DNA of 64,000 bases from Pseudobdellovibrionaceae bacterium. GTDB taxonomy: Bacteria; Bdellovibrionota; Bdellovibrionia; Bdellovibrionales; UBA1609. The stretch is taken from positions 3,038,001 to 3,102,000 of the forward strand of contig CP060220.1 of assembly GCA_023898385.1 (NCBI GenBank), given 5' to 3'. Shown one piece after another: positions 42,893 to 52,683 of this stretch. The notes below the pieces were generated by a model. It had not been told where the DNA came from. It worked only from the letters and a program-made list of their open reading frames with translations, and did not search any database. Each line of letters starts with the position of its first letter. Position 1 is the stretch's first letter. A program made the position numbers and the translations under genes.

Positions 42893-44788
42893 CTAACGGT
42901 GGGAAGTTAGATCCTCGAAAATTTGAATCACTTGTTGAAACAACGTCTGAGTATGACTGTTGATATAGTTTTGAACATTTGCATCAAACAAGTATAGCCC
43001 AGCACCTCCGGCGGTGGCCGTGGCAACTACGCCTTGGGCGATGTGTGTGTTTCTGGAGTATCGCTTTAAAATCTGCATCCAGTCCGTAAAATCCCAGGTG
43101 TTAAATGTCAGATACAGCTCTGGTTCGCCACGTCGATGCAGTTCGTAGGCCACCTTGAGTAACTGGAGGGCATTTTGATAACGCAATATCAGGGCCTGAT
43201 TTCTTTTTTTGAAGTTTTCCGGGCTGTCTGATGAATATTGCTCAAGTATGTTGGTGGTATCTAAATAACGTTCAAGATCAACCAAACCTAATTGCAATTC
43301 GTCAATGCTGTGATTAATTTCATTTACTGTTGTGGCTATATTGCCAACGGAACTTTGCTGGCCGTACATATCAGCAAACTTTTTGATAAGATCTTCAGCT
43401 GTGTTCAAGGTTTTTCGAAAGGGTTGTTCGTTGTTTCTCATTTTTTCGGCTTCTTCTTTTACTTCGTTTAGGCCATAAACAAATCGATCCCCGGTGTCAT
43501 AGGAGCCAGAGATATGATCTTCAAAAGTGGGGTAAACAGTCCGATCTCTATATCTTGTTTCGTAGCGAAATTTTTCTCTTCTTTGGGTCTTGCCTTGGCT
43601 ATCTTTGTATTCTTCATATCCGTCGGAAACTCTGACCGTATATCTTTCTTCCACTGTATAGCTCACATTTGACTGAGTGTTTGTGATATCAAGATAGGTT
43701 GCCTTTGTTCGTGCCACACGTCTCTTGGTGGCTCCAAATCGAATCTGCAGTTCGGAAGTTGGATAGCCATCCTCATCACGCTCCTTTTGCCCTTGGCGTA
43801 GTCGAGCCTTGTCTAAGATTTTATCCAATTGGTCTAAGGCCCGAAGATTCATGATGTCAAAATCTGCTCCGGCGGTTTCGAGGTTAATACTCTTAGCGCG
43901 TCTATAAGTGGCCCGAACATCTATTTCTTGGATGTTGGGTGCATTGTCTGAGTGAAAAGTTGGTCCAAAAACATTTCGCATTTGATCTACTAAGTTTTGA
44001 ATGTCTGGGCGTGAGTCGGTCAACAAGTCGATGAGGTCATTTTGCTCATCGTCAGTTAATGCGAGTTCTTTCGCCTTGCCCAATCCTTCTTGTACCACTA
44101 TTCGATCCACTGCCACGACCCGATCGATTTGGCGTTCAAATGTTTGCACGACTCGTATTATTTCCTGGACTTTGTAAAAATGGGGGTGAAAAAAACGCGT
44201 GATGCTTTGCCATTTGCGACTGAAAAACCCTTCACTAAATGGATTTCCTTCGTATTCTTTTTGAGCTGCATCGATAAGGTTTCTAATGGTTCGATAAAGT
44301 GTATAGTGGAGGGTTGTGGCCGAGGTGCTCGAGTTTACATACTCGATATGTCCATCGAGACTGTTTTTAGGGTTGAATCGGGGATTTGTTAGAATCTTAT
44401 TTATAACATAGGTGGCATTAGCCAAATAGAAAAGGCCTGGGAAGCGTTCATTGAGTTCCAAAAGGTCGTAAACCACAAACTCTAACTCTGGAAACTCCAA
44501 AAATGTTTTTTTGAGCCCCTCATTAACCTGGCCCGTTCGAATCTCTTGGAGTAGCTCCGCCGTATTGGAGTGTTTTAAATAGCTAACTATCTGTTGTTGT
44601 TGATTTTGATTGAGTGAATCAAAAAATGCTTTGAGTCGATTTTTTTGATTCTGAGTGAGGTGTTGGTCGGACCGTGAAATAGCGTTGGTTGAGGGGTCAA
44701 GCATATCTCCACAGCGAGAATCAGAGCCAAAGGCCGCAACCTTTAGGAAAATCAAAAACAACACACTAAAATAAATAATCGCTTTCAT
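42893..44788 (-). CDS. Large secreted or envelope protein of unknown function
   Basis: A 631-residue protein with signal peptide 'IIYFSVLFLIFLKVAAFGSD'. The body is long and helical, with repeated 'LTDDEQNDLIDLLTDSRPD'-like segments and a charged beta-like region (about 370-440) rich in Tyr, Arg and Glu. A Gly/Ala-rich hydrophobic segment near the end ('GVVATATAGGAGLYLF') could be a second membrane helix, followed by a short tail. It resembles no family I know; the architecture suggests an envelope-spanning or periplasmic coiled-coil protein. Confidence 0.75.
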   Translation of the reverse strand: MKAIIYFSVLFLIFLKVAAFGSDSRCGDMLDPSTNAISRSDQHLTQNQKNRLKAFFDSLNQNQQQQIVSYLKHSNTAELLQEIRTGQVNEGLKKTFLEFPELEFVVYDLLELNERFPGLFYLANATYVINKILTNPRFNPKNSLDGHIEYVNSSTSATTLHYTLYRTIRNLIDAAQKEYEGNPFSEGFFSRKWQSITRFFHPHFYKVQEIIRVVQTFERQIDRVVAVDRIVVQEGLGKAKELALTDDEQNDLIDLLTDSRPDIQNLVDQMRNVFGPTFHSDNAPNIQEIDVRATYRRAKSINLETAGADFDIMNLRALDQLDKILDKARLRQGQKERDEDGYPTSELQIRFGATKRRVARTKATYLDITNTQSNVSYTVEERYTVRVSDGYEEYKDSQGKTQRREKFRYETRYRDRTVYPTFEDHISGSYDTGDRFVYGLNEVKEEAEKMRNNEQPFRKTLNTAEDLIKKFADMYGQQSSVGNIATTVNEINHSIDELQLGLVDLERYLDTTNILEQYSSDSPENFKKRNQALILRYQNALQLLKVAYELHRRGEPELYLTFNTWDFTDWMQILKRYSRNTHIAQGVVATATAGGAGLYLFDANVQNYINSHTQTLFQQVIQIFEDLTSHR

Positions 44789-45056
44789 ATGAGGTTACGC
44801 CACTCGCAAATCTTGTGCCAGCTCAATGCGAAAGAATGTCAGGCAACGCGTTGATGTTGCTGATGAAAAATTCAGGCCAAGGTCAAAAGATGATGATGGA
44901 TTTAACAGCTCGCAAAAATTGGCACTTTTCAATAAAAATCTGGATTGCAGATTCCAAATTTTTTACTGGCAGGGATAATGCATGAAAATCGTTTTAAATA
45001 AGCCGCCGGTTACTAGAACGCAATAGTAGTCAGCAGATAGCATATGAGGGTCAATT

Positions 45057-45872
45057 TTGGGCAGTTTTAGTAAAACATTGATAGCACTTACGAGGATTTT
45101 ATCGGTTCTAATTTTATTGAGCCCATTGGTTGCAATGGGCGGCGCCCGCGACGAAATTATAGGTGCCATAGACAGTTCCCTTGTTATTCATCCTAGTGTG
45201 ACCTACTCGGTTGATCCGACTATTGCCCGTTGTGGTGAGTTGTACCCCAACGGTTGGAGCCAAAAGGTGGATCGAGTTGTAGAGGCACCTTGTCGAGATG
45301 ATTACAATTTAGAAACAAAAGGCAAATACACCTTGTTCAAAGAAAACGGCCGGCTGGGAATAGAATTTTCAATTTATTTTCACTATACGGGTGAGTTGGA
45401 GAATTTCGAAAAAGCAAAGCTGAGATTAGCTCAGTCCCTGGAATGCGTGGGTCTGTTTTTTGAACGATCTGGCTTTCAGTTTAGAATCAACTATGAAGTA
45501 GGCATGGGAATGTGGGGTAGATTTTTTGGGGACAAAAACTATGATGTTAAAGTGAATCTGATTGATTCGGGTGCGGCAGAAAAATATAGCTGGCCGCTCT
45601 ACTCTCAAGGGGGAAAGGGGTTTAAAACATCTCTCCCATTTTCAAAAATGTGTGCCTTACACATTCACGAGCTTTTGCACCATACAGGGCTACATGACAC
45701 TTATCCCATTTATGAAGATATATCTGTTCAAGATAAACATCTATGCGACGGTCGCCAGCGAGTCGAAGATCTGACTGATATAATGAATAATGCGTACGTG
45801 ACCCACAAACCGCCATTTGTATTTTTAATGCCCTACGCCATCCAGACGATTCTAGAGCCTGTGTGCAGGTAA
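45057..45872 (+). CDS. Putative secreted metzincin-like zinc protease
   Basis: A 271-residue protein with an N-terminal signal sequence ('ILSVLILLSPLVAMGGA'). The motif HELLHHTGLHD at 204-214 fits the metzincin zinc site HExxHxxGxxH/D, with Asp in the third position, and Met residues later ('DIMNNAY') could form the Met-turn. Cys residues are several, as in exported enzymes. The start is TTG 45057, preceded by GAGGG at a suitable distance; no ATG gives the signal peptide. The family is not recognised beyond the motif, so protease activity is inference. Confidence 0.65.
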   Translation: MGSFSKTLIALTRILSVLILLSPLVAMGGARDEIIGAIDSSLVIHPSVTYSVDPTIARCGELYPNGWSQKVDRVVEAPCRDDYNLETKGKYTLFKENGRLGIEFSIYFHYTGELENFEKAKLRLAQSLECVGLFFERSGFQFRINYEVGMGMWGRFFGDKNYDVKVNLIDSGAAEKYSWPLYSQGGKGFKTSLPFSKMCALHIHELLHHTGLHDTYPIYEDISVQDKHLCDGRQRVEDLTDIMNNAYVTHKPPFVFLMPYAIQTILEPVCR

Positions 45873-45885
45873 GTGTACCGAAACT

Positions 45886-48150
45886 CTAGACCCGCTCGAG
45901 CCGGGCATATTTTGCCACAAATTTTTTCGCAGTTCGGTCTTGAAACATCACACTGACTTTTTGCATGTCGCCGCTTCCTTCTACGGCATAAATGGAGCCA
46001 ACACCGAAGGTGGGGTGCCGCACTCGCATGCCTTTTTCGAAATCTGAGGGCTTGTGTGAGTTGGGATCATCTGAAAAATCCTCATATCTCGGCATGGAAT
46101 CAGCAAAGTCATCAAAGCCGGACGAGCTGGTTTTACGTTCGTACCCTGGCGAGTTGACGCCGTACTTCTGTAGAAAACGGGGGCGAGACATGGCAGAAGT
46201 GCGTTCCACATATTTTTCGGGTATTTCATGAAAAAACCGACTGGGTGGATGTTGTTGTTCTTGGCCCCACACCCGGCGGTTGCGAGCGTGAGTCAAATAC
46301 AAATGTTGTCGGGCCCGGGTCATGCCTACGTAGGCCAAGCGTCGCTCCTCTTCCACATCATCATCGTCATCTTGAAAAGAGCGAGCACTGGGAAATAGGC
46401 CTTCTTCCATGCCCACAATAAAGACCACCGGAAACTCGAGGCCCTTAGAAATGTGAAGAGTCATCAGGGTCACTGAGGTTTCGCTTTCATCCATTTGGTC
46501 CACGTCAGAAACTAAAGCCATTTCTTCTAAGAAATTTTGTAGGGTGGCGTCTTCACCTCGCTCTTTTTCGAATTGTAAAATGGCATTGTTAAATTCTTCT
46601 AAGTTGTCAATGCGCGCACTAGCCTCGGGAGTGTCTTCAAGCTTTAGTTTTTCCACGTAGCCGGTTTCATCTAGAATGCTCAAATACATTTCATTCAAGG
46701 ACATGTGGTTTACGTTGTTACGAAGTCGCTCCATAAGGCTAAAAAATTGCCCAAGCTTGTTTCTTGCGCCCGCGTGTACCAATTGACTTTCAATAATTAG
46801 CGGCAGCGTTTCATAACTGCTTTTGTTTTCGGATGTGGCTAAGTTTTCTAGGCGCTCTACTGTGGTTTTGCCAATGCCTCTGGCGGGTACATTGATAATT
46901 CGTTTGAGTGCCATATCGTCAGCCGGGTTGAGTGCCAGTCGCATGTAAGCTATTACATTTTTAATTTCCATTCGATCATAGAACTTGAGGCCCCCAACAA
47001 TTTTGTAGGGCAATGAGGAAGCGCGCAACTGTTCTTCAAGTACTCGCGATTGGGCGTTGGTTCGATAAAAAATGGCAAAGTCCTCGTAAGAGTAACTTCC
47101 GGTGTTCATTAAGTCTTGAATTTTTTTGACCACAAAACGGGCTTCTTCATATTCGTCAGTTTCTTCGCGAATATGAATACGACTTCCTTCGGGATTATTT
47201 GTAAAAAGGGTTTTATCTTTTCTTTGCGAGTTGTTCTTAATCACATGAGATGCGGCTTCAACAATCACTTGCGTCGATCGATAATTTTCTTCAAGCTTTA
47301 TAACTCGGGCTTCTGAAAAATCTTTTTCAAAATCCAAGATATTGGTGATATCGGCGCCTCGCCAGCTATAGATGGACTGGTCTTCGTCACCGACCACGCA
47401 AATGTTGTGGTGCCCTGAGGCCAACATTTTGACAATGAGATACTGTAAGTGATTTGTATCTTGGTACTCATCGACCATGATAAAACGGAATTTTTGCTGG
47501 TATTCTTCAAGGACGGCAGGGTAGAGGCGAAACAGCTCATATGTTTTTAACAAAAGGTCGCCAAAATCCAAGGCGTTGGCCTTTTTCATTTCTTGTTCAT
47601 ACAGTTTGTACACGGCCAAAGATTTTTCATCCATAATGTGATGGCTGCGCTTTTCAATATCTTCAGGAAAGAGAGCCAGTGATTTGGCTTCATTGATGCG
47701 GGATCGAAAACCTTTGGCTGGGTGAATCTTGTCGTTGATATTTAGGGTGTTCATCACTTTTTTAATGAGCGCCAACTGGTCAGAATCATCATAGATGACG
47801 AAAAACGGTTTATACTCCAGGAGGTGAATGTGCTCGCGCAGGATTCGGGCACAACCCGAATGAAAGGTGGTCACCCAAAGGTCTTCGTGAATGGGGACCT
47901 GCAAATCCATCAACAGCGATCTCACTCGCGCTTCCATTTCGCGCGCGGCCTTATTAGTGAATGTGACGGCAAGGATTTGCCCCGGTGTGGCCTCTCCCTG
48001 CAAAATCAGATTGGCCATCCGATAAGTCAGCACGCGGGTTTTCCCGGAACCGGCCCCGGCTAATATGAGAAGTGGTCCCTGTAAACTGTTCACTGCATCC
48101 CACTGGGGGCCGTTGAGCTGTCTTTGGAACGGGTGAGTTTCTGTGTTCAT
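45886..48150 (-). CDS. pcrA: ATP-dependent DNA helicase UvrD/PcrA
   Basis: A superfamily 1A 3'-5' helicase of 754 residues acting in repair and replication restart. Walker A GAGSGKT at 32-38, 'VTFTNKAAREMEARV', the DEx box 'FIMVDEYQDTNHLQY', 'GDEDQSIYSWRGAD', 'LEENYRST' and 'VTLMTLHISKGLEFPVVFIV' mark the usual helicase motifs. The C-terminal 'VRHPTFGVGSIYAVEGSGDM' domain is the PcrA/UvrD tail that binds RNA polymerase in known members. pcrA and uvrD are interchangeable names here. Confidence 0.96.
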   Translation of the reverse strand: MNTETHPFQRQLNGPQWDAVNSLQGPLLILAGAGSGKTRVLTYRMANLILQGEATPGQILAVTFTNKAAREMEARVRSLLMDLQVPIHEDLWVTTFHSGCARILREHIHLLEYKPFFVIYDDSDQLALIKKVMNTLNINDKIHPAKGFRSRINEAKSLALFPEDIEKRSHHIMDEKSLAVYKLYEQEMKKANALDFGDLLLKTYELFRLYPAVLEEYQQKFRFIMVDEYQDTNHLQYLIVKMLASGHHNICVVGDEDQSIYSWRGADITNILDFEKDFSEARVIKLEENYRSTQVIVEAASHVIKNNSQRKDKTLFTNNPEGSRIHIREETDEYEEARFVVKKIQDLMNTGSYSYEDFAIFYRTNAQSRVLEEQLRASSLPYKIVGGLKFYDRMEIKNVIAYMRLALNPADDMALKRIINVPARGIGKTTVERLENLATSENKSSYETLPLIIESQLVHAGARNKLGQFFSLMERLRNNVNHMSLNEMYLSILDETGYVEKLKLEDTPEASARIDNLEEFNNAILQFEKERGEDATLQNFLEEMALVSDVDQMDESETSVTLMTLHISKGLEFPVVFIVGMEEGLFPSARSFQDDDDDVEEERRLAYVGMTRARQHLYLTHARNRRVWGQEQQHPPSRFFHEIPEKYVERTSAMSRPRFLQKYGVNSPGYERKTSSSGFDDFADSMPRYEDFSDDPNSHKPSDFEKGMRVRHPTFGVGSIYAVEGSGDMQKVSVMFQDRTAKKFVAKYARLERV

Positions 48151-48328
48151 ATTCGGATGCCCCTTTGTCGCAAGAGAGATAGGCTTACCTTAATCCGACC
48201 ATTATCTCAATGATGGGACCTTGTGGGGTTGCATTCCCGGGATTTTCAAGTTAGTGTCCCCCCAGTGCCCCGACATTTTAATGCGCAGCATAAAACATCT
48301 GCGTAGGCAAGATTAGAGGAAATAAAGA

Positions 48329-48634
48329 ATGGCCAAATTGAGTGCAGTAAACAAAAACAATCGGCGTAAAGAAAAGGCCGATAAGTATTGGCAGTATCGC
48401 CGTGAACTAAAAGACAAGATCGTTAACGAAAAGCTTTCGGACGAAGATCGTATGGATGCTCAAATGAAATTGCAAAAGCTTCCTCGCGATACATCGCCAT
48501 TTCGCGTGGTCAGTCGTTGCCGAATTACAGGTCGTCCAAAGGGTGTTTTGAAAAAGTTTGGTCTTTCAAGAATTGCCCTTCGTGATATGGCTCTTGATGG
48601 AAAGCTTCCGGGCGTCACAAAATCTTCTTGGTAA
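48329..48634 (+). CDS. rpsN: 30S ribosomal protein S14 (zinc-free type)
   Basis: A 101-residue ribosomal protein binding 16S rRNA in the head of the small subunit. The sequence 'CRITGRPKGVLKKFGLSRIA' with 'RDMALDGKLPGVTKSSW' is diagnostic. It lacks the CxxC pairs of the zinc-binding short form. A standalone rpsN outside the large ribosomal clusters is often a second or relocated copy. Ribosome binding site AGAGGAAATAAAG. Confidence 0.97.
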   Translation: MAKLSAVNKNNRRKEKADKYWQYRRELKDKIVNEKLSDEDRMDAQMKLQKLPRDTSPFRVVSRCRITGRPKGVLKKFGLSRIALRDMALDGKLPGVTKSSW

Positions 48635-48656
48635 TTGTTGATTGAGTTCAGCAAAG

Positions 48657-48695
48657 AAAAAAAACCGGCCCCACGCCGGTTTTTTTTTATTTTTT
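48657..48695. terminator. Bidirectional rho-independent terminator
   Basis: Stem AACCGGC (48663-48669) / GCCGGTT (48675-48681) with a five-base loop, T-run on the plus side and A-run on the other side. It serves rpsN (plus) and the convergent FMN reductase gene (minus). Confidence 0.93.
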
Positions 48696-49259
48696 CTGGA
48701 CGCTATTGGCGTCGAGGCATTCACTTTTTAATGCCTTAATAAATTTCACAAAGCCGTGGGCTTGTTGCTCAAGCAGTTGAGCTGAGTTTTCATCAGTGAT
48801 GGCTCCGTCTTTGAGGATGTTCCAAATATTCATCAAAAAAACCCGAGTGGGAAAACAAAAGGCATTTCTATAACCGAACACTCCCTGCAGGTGTTCTACA
48901 GGTCTTAGGCCGCCAAAGCGTCCGCCGAGTCCAACAAATGCCACAGGTCGGTGTTCAAAACTTTTTGGATAACTCCATTGATCAATAAAATACTTGAGCA
49001 CCCCCGGCATGGAGCCATTATATTCCGGCGTGATCATCACAAGCCCGTCAGAAGAGTTCACTTTTTCTACGACTTCGGCGAGACTCTTCGGAAGGGGTTC
49101 GTCGTTGTAGGCTCCTTTTACGGCAGACTCTAGAGGCACGGTATGAAGGTCAATGATCTCCGTTTCAGCACCGGCTTTCACAAGGTGCCCTCTTACGATC
49201 TCTGCCACTTGTCGAGAGCGCGAGTCTTTTCTGTCTGAACCACTAATAACTTGAATCAC
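48687..49259 (-). CDS. NADPH-dependent FMN reductase family protein
   Basis: A 190-residue flavodoxin-like flavoprotein. Motifs: phosphate-binding 'SGSDRKDSRSRQVAEIV' and the family's 'ITPEYNGSMPGVLKYFIDQW' (PEYN). Such enzymes reduce flavins, quinones, azo dyes or chromate. ATG 49259 is used. No partner gene indicates its substrate. Confidence 0.88.
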   Translation of the reverse strand: MIQVISGSDRKDSRSRQVAEIVRGHLVKAGAETEIIDLHTVPLESAVKGAYNDEPLPKSLAEVVEKVNSSDGLVMITPEYNGSMPGVLKYFIDQWSYPKSFEHRPVAFVGLGGRFGGLRPVEHLQGVFGYRNAFCFPTRVFLMNIWNILKDGAITDENSAQLLEQQAHGFVKFIKALKSECLDANSVQKK

Positions 49260-49291
49260 GGTTTACCCCTTTTTCATCGAAAACAAAGTTG

Positions 49292-50761
49292 CTATTTTTT
49301 CACCACGAGTCGGCGGCTGTAAAGTCTGTTTTGGCCCGGTCCAAATGCTGTCACATCTATTTGAAGCAAAGTGGGCTTCACCAGGCTTTGTATAATCATA
49401 TAATTAAGGCTTTCAGCACGACCGGTAATCTGTCGAAGATTGGGGGTTTTGTCCCATCCAGAGGGATAGGTCTTCGCATGAATCCCACTGGTGGTGATTT
49501 CAAATGTGGGATAGGCGAACTCTGGGGGTTTAATGGCCATAACTTCTGTCAGGTGTCGATCGCCAGATAGAAAAATCACCGGACTTTGTGTTTTCCCCAG
49601 TCGATCCATTGTGTTTTTAAAGTTCATGGGATGGTTGTATTCATAGGACTCGAACTTGTGATATCCCCCCCAAATTTGATCACCGTTAATAATCCATGTG
49701 GGCATAGAGCCGGCGTTTAGATTTTCAAGAATCCAGTTTTCTTGGTCTATGCCCCAGTGGGTCTCATCATCATCATTTTGATTGTTGGGAGAGCGAAAAG
49801 TTCTGTTGTCAGCGAAAAGGAATCCCTGTTGAAAGCCTTTAAAGTATTGGGACACACCAGGTCCTTTGATCAACGAATCCGACAGGGCCCGTTGGGGGAA
49901 GAAGGCTCTAAATATTTCAGCCGACTCATTTTTATACTTATAGGTTCGATCACCATTGTTGGCGCCATAGTCGTGATCATCCCACACAGCGAAAATAGGG
50001 GTTAGTGAGGATGTGCGAAAAACAGCGAGCCTGTTTCGGGTCTCAGCGTTTCGACGCCAAAGATCTTTGGGGCGAGCATGGGGCCGAAGCCCTATGCCCA
50101 TATCGGCATAACTGTTGTCGCCGATCATAAAGATGATTTGCGGCTTGTTTTTTAAAACCTCTGGCCAAATCTCAGCTTGTTCTTTTTCAAAGTGATCATC
50201 CATGCACGAGGCCACAGCCAACGTCACTGCGGGGGAAGAGAGATCCAAGGTTTTTAGCTGCCTGCGATCAATGACCTGGCCCCTGTCTCCGACAACGTCC
50301 AGCCAGTAAGGTGTGCTGGGTTTCAGTTCTTGATAGTAAACATGGTCAACGACCCAGTCCGAATCTTCGCGCTCCCACTTTTTTTGAGATTCAGCCATGA
50401 TGGGTTGAGGCTGCCCCTCGGCCATCCAATAAAGCACATATTCCAGTGGCTGGTTTTTTTTGCGAAGGATGGCAACCTGGGTGGTGGTCTCTGACGTGGC
50501 CCCCTGCAAGATGGCCAAGGGGAAGGTGGTGCCCGCGGAGTGGTCTTGCCCCATCTGTAGACAGGCGGCACCGGCCTGGTCTTGGCAAAGCTGGTTGAAA
50601 ATAGCCGCGGCTTCAGCCTCGTGGCCCTGAGCCCGCAGCTCCACCGCCTTTTTGAATTGGTTTTGAATGGCTGAGGGCGAATGAGCGCAAGCGGTTAAAA
50701 ACAAAAAGAAAACCCAAAGCTTTGCAAAAGTAGGGGCCAGAGGCTGCCGAACAGATTTCAT
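49292..50761 (-). CDS. PhoD-like metallophosphatase lipoprotein
   Basis: A 489-residue enzyme with lipoprotein signal ('LWVFFLFLTACAHSP', lipobox LTAC). Residues about 30-75 resemble a short Sel1/TPR-type region. The catalytic domain shows 'VASCMDD', 'IFMIGDNSYADMG', 'FAVWDDHDYGANNGD' and 'VIFLSGDRHLTEVM', the metal-binding motifs of the alkaline phosphatase D family. ATG 50761 has AGGGAA upstream; the frame extends further to 50974 but without signs of coding. PhoD enzymes hydrolyse phosphodiesters in phosphate starvation; the substrate here is unknown. Confidence 0.87.
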   Translation of the reverse strand: MKSVRQPLAPTFAKLWVFFLFLTACAHSPSAIQNQFKKAVELRAQGHEAEAAAIFNQLCQDQAGAACLQMGQDHSAGTTFPLAILQGATSETTTQVAILRKKNQPLEYVLYWMAEGQPQPIMAESQKKWEREDSDWVVDHVYYQELKPSTPYWLDVVGDRGQVIDRRQLKTLDLSSPAVTLAVASCMDDHFEKEQAEIWPEVLKNKPQIIFMIGDNSYADMGIGLRPHARPKDLWRRNAETRNRLAVFRTSSLTPIFAVWDDHDYGANNGDRTYKYKNESAEIFRAFFPQRALSDSLIKGPGVSQYFKGFQQGFLFADNRTFRSPNNQNDDDETHWGIDQENWILENLNAGSMPTWIINGDQIWGGYHKFESYEYNHPMNFKNTMDRLGKTQSPVIFLSGDRHLTEVMAIKPPEFAYPTFEITTSGIHAKTYPSGWDKTPNLRQITGRAESLNYMIIQSLVKPTLLQIDVTAFGPGQNRLYSRRLVVKK

Positions 50762-50870
50762 GGTCAAATTCCCTTCAATGTTGATATTGGCCGAAGATGA
50801 TCGATTCTGTTGGCAATGGCGAGTCATTGTGCTACATGTCAAAAACTTCTGATTTTCAAGGAGGCTTGGT

Positions 50871-52145
50871 TTGCTTCTTCGAGACCCTATGGGCCAGCTG
50901 CGGGGTTGGCTATTGTGGCTTTTGATTCCCTTTTTAGCGGGATGTTGGGCGAATTCACGTTCGGGCCCAAGCACCTACCTATTGCCGTGGGCCAATGAGC
51001 CGGGGCATTATTCTCTTCAAGAAATCACCTTAACCACCCTAGATGACCCCTATCAACTAAGTGGGCAGGCGGCCAAAATTTATTTTGGTTCAGAATTGAA
51101 CGGCAGGAATTTTGACGGGGAGCCCGCCCGACCGCGATTGTTAGAGCAATCCGGTGTTTTTTACCCCGCAGACCGGGCCAGCATATTGGCGGTGACGGCC
51201 TATGCCCACTACGAACATATGTTCAAAAAAGATCAAGAGCTGGGAGTGAGTGCGGGAGTGGGTTGGCCACGTCAAGTGAGTGTGGACTCCGAGTACCTTG
51301 ATGAAAATCTTGGGATGGTCACTCGCAACGCTGAATACATTGGTATTTACGATGTGACTCGGGTGGCGCCCCATTCTGGTGATGGGATTCCAGTGGCGCT
51401 TAATGGTGGGGTGCTGGCTCATGAAAATTTTCATGCCTATTTTGATAAGGCCGTGAGTGGTCCCGTCAGGCGGACCTATCCTTTTCGCCCGAAAATCAAC
51501 TTGTATTGGCCGGCGTTGAATGGCGGGCCCCTGAATGAGTTGTGGCTGGCCTCGCAGTGGAAGTCCGATCACACCAATGATGATGACCCCGATGAATGGC
51601 TTTTGTATAACTTGTTGGTGCTTCGGGCATGGGATGAGGGGCTGGCCGACTATTTTGGTTATTTCTATGCTAAAGACCCTCAATTTATGGCAGCGAGTTT
51701 TAAAGAAGTAGCCCCTTTTCGTTCGGTAGAAGGTTTTTATCCGCCAATACCTAGTATTGAGAGCCTTTCTGAAAAGTTTTATGGCGTTGATGATCCCGAC
51801 TGCATAAAGGTTTGCCAATCCTACACTTATGGAACCTTTAACACGCGATTTTTGCTCGATTTCCAAAAATCTACGGGGCTATCAGATGAGGCTATCGCAC
51901 GATCCATCAAATTGAATTTACCTCGATTGGGAAAACAAGTTCTTGAGGCCATGGCCCGAGGCGAGCACTTGCCGTTTGGTATGGTTTGGGACGTTTTGTT
52001 AAGTGATGAATCAAAGCTTGCAAATGAAAGCGGCTGTCCTGTTATTGAGTACTATTTTAATTGGAAGCAAGTTCCTCGTAGTGAGAAAAACCGTTGGGCC
52101 CAGTTGTGTAAATCTCTTGGCCCCTGGAGTGGATCTGATGGTTAG
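50871..52145 (+). CDS. Putative metallopeptidase lipoprotein (HExxH)
   Basis: A 424-residue protein with lipobox LAGC (Cys25) after the hydrophobic 'GWLLWLLIPFLAGC'. HENFH at 184-188 is an HExxH zinc site, and 'DEGLADYFGYF' from 255 supplies a plausible Glu third ligand (Glu256), the gluzincin layout. The TTG start at 50871 is backed by a strong AAGGAGG; ATG 50889 lacks one. The stop overlaps the start of the next gene, which encodes a likely outer-membrane protein. No known peptidase family is recognised, so activity is inference. Confidence 0.72.
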   Translation: MLLRDPMGQLRGWLLWLLIPFLAGCWANSRSGPSTYLLPWANEPGHYSLQEITLTTLDDPYQLSGQAAKIYFGSELNGRNFDGEPARPRLLEQSGVFYPADRASILAVTAYAHYEHMFKKDQELGVSAGVGWPRQVSVDSEYLDENLGMVTRNAEYIGIYDVTRVAPHSGDGIPVALNGGVLAHENFHAYFDKAVSGPVRRTYPFRPKINLYWPALNGGPLNELWLASQWKSDHTNDDDPDEWLLYNLLVLRAWDEGLADYFGYFYAKDPQFMAASFKEVAPFRSVEGFYPPIPSIESLSEKFYGVDDPDCIKVCQSYTYGTFNTRFLLDFQKSTGLSDEAIARSIKLNLPRLGKQVLEAMARGEHLPFGMVWDVLLSDESKLANESGCPVIEYYFNWKQVPRSEKNRWAQLCKSLGPWSGSDG

Positions 52146-52683
52146 ATGGTGGCACTGGCTTTTGGTTTTAGGGTTGGGGATGATGAGTGGGTCTTTGCAC
52201 GCTAAATCCCATAGAAGCTTTGGCCTGTCTTACCAGGCGTTGATACGGTCTTCTTTGAGTTCATCCACCACAGACATTGGTGATCAAACCAACTATTTTT
52301 TGACTTACGAAAAAGGCGAATGGCAGTTCGTGGTTGAAGTGGGCCAGCAAGTTCAAAAGGAAAGATCTGGGTCCTTATCTGTGCAGACTTCGCTATCTGA
52401 TGTTGCTGGTTGGGCACGTTGGATACCCTATCCCTATGATAAATGGCGGCGGTTTTACTCTATGGGCCTTGGGGCACAACATAAAACAGTGAACATTCAA
52501 TTGGCGCAAGCTCCAGCAAAGCAGGCCTCTGAATTGGGGTTGTCGCCTGGTTTTGGCGTGGGATTTACGGGAGAAAGTTTTAGAGATGTCATCTTGGGAA
52601 CTGAACTTCGATTTGTCGTGGATCCATATCAAAAATTAGCGGTGAATCTAGAGTGGGGAGCTTGGTGCGGTATTGGGTTTTAA
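52138..52683 (+). CDS. Putative outer-membrane beta-barrel protein
   Basis: A 181-residue protein with a signal peptide ('LLVLGLGMMSGSLHAKS') and alternating beta strands ending in 'EWGAWCGIGF' with a terminal Phe. The start ATG overlaps the metallopeptidase gene by eight bases with GGAG upstream, so the pair is translationally coupled and may act together at the outer membrane (inference). Its stop codon lies in a 12-bp inverted repeat. Confidence 0.75.
   Translation: MVRWWHWLLVLGLGMMSGSLHAKSHRSFGLSYQALIRSSLSSSTTDIGDQTNYFLTYEKGEWQFVVEVGQQVQKERSGSLSVQTSLSDVAGWARWIPYPYDKWRRFYSMGLGAQHKTVNIQLAQAPAKQASELGLSPGFGVGFTGESFRDVILGTELRFVVDPYQKLAVNLEWGAWCGIGF

Noticed and set aside
51141..51866. 241-codon minus-strand frame
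   Set aside because: Antisense to the HExxH lipoprotein gene, with no motif and unlikely composition.
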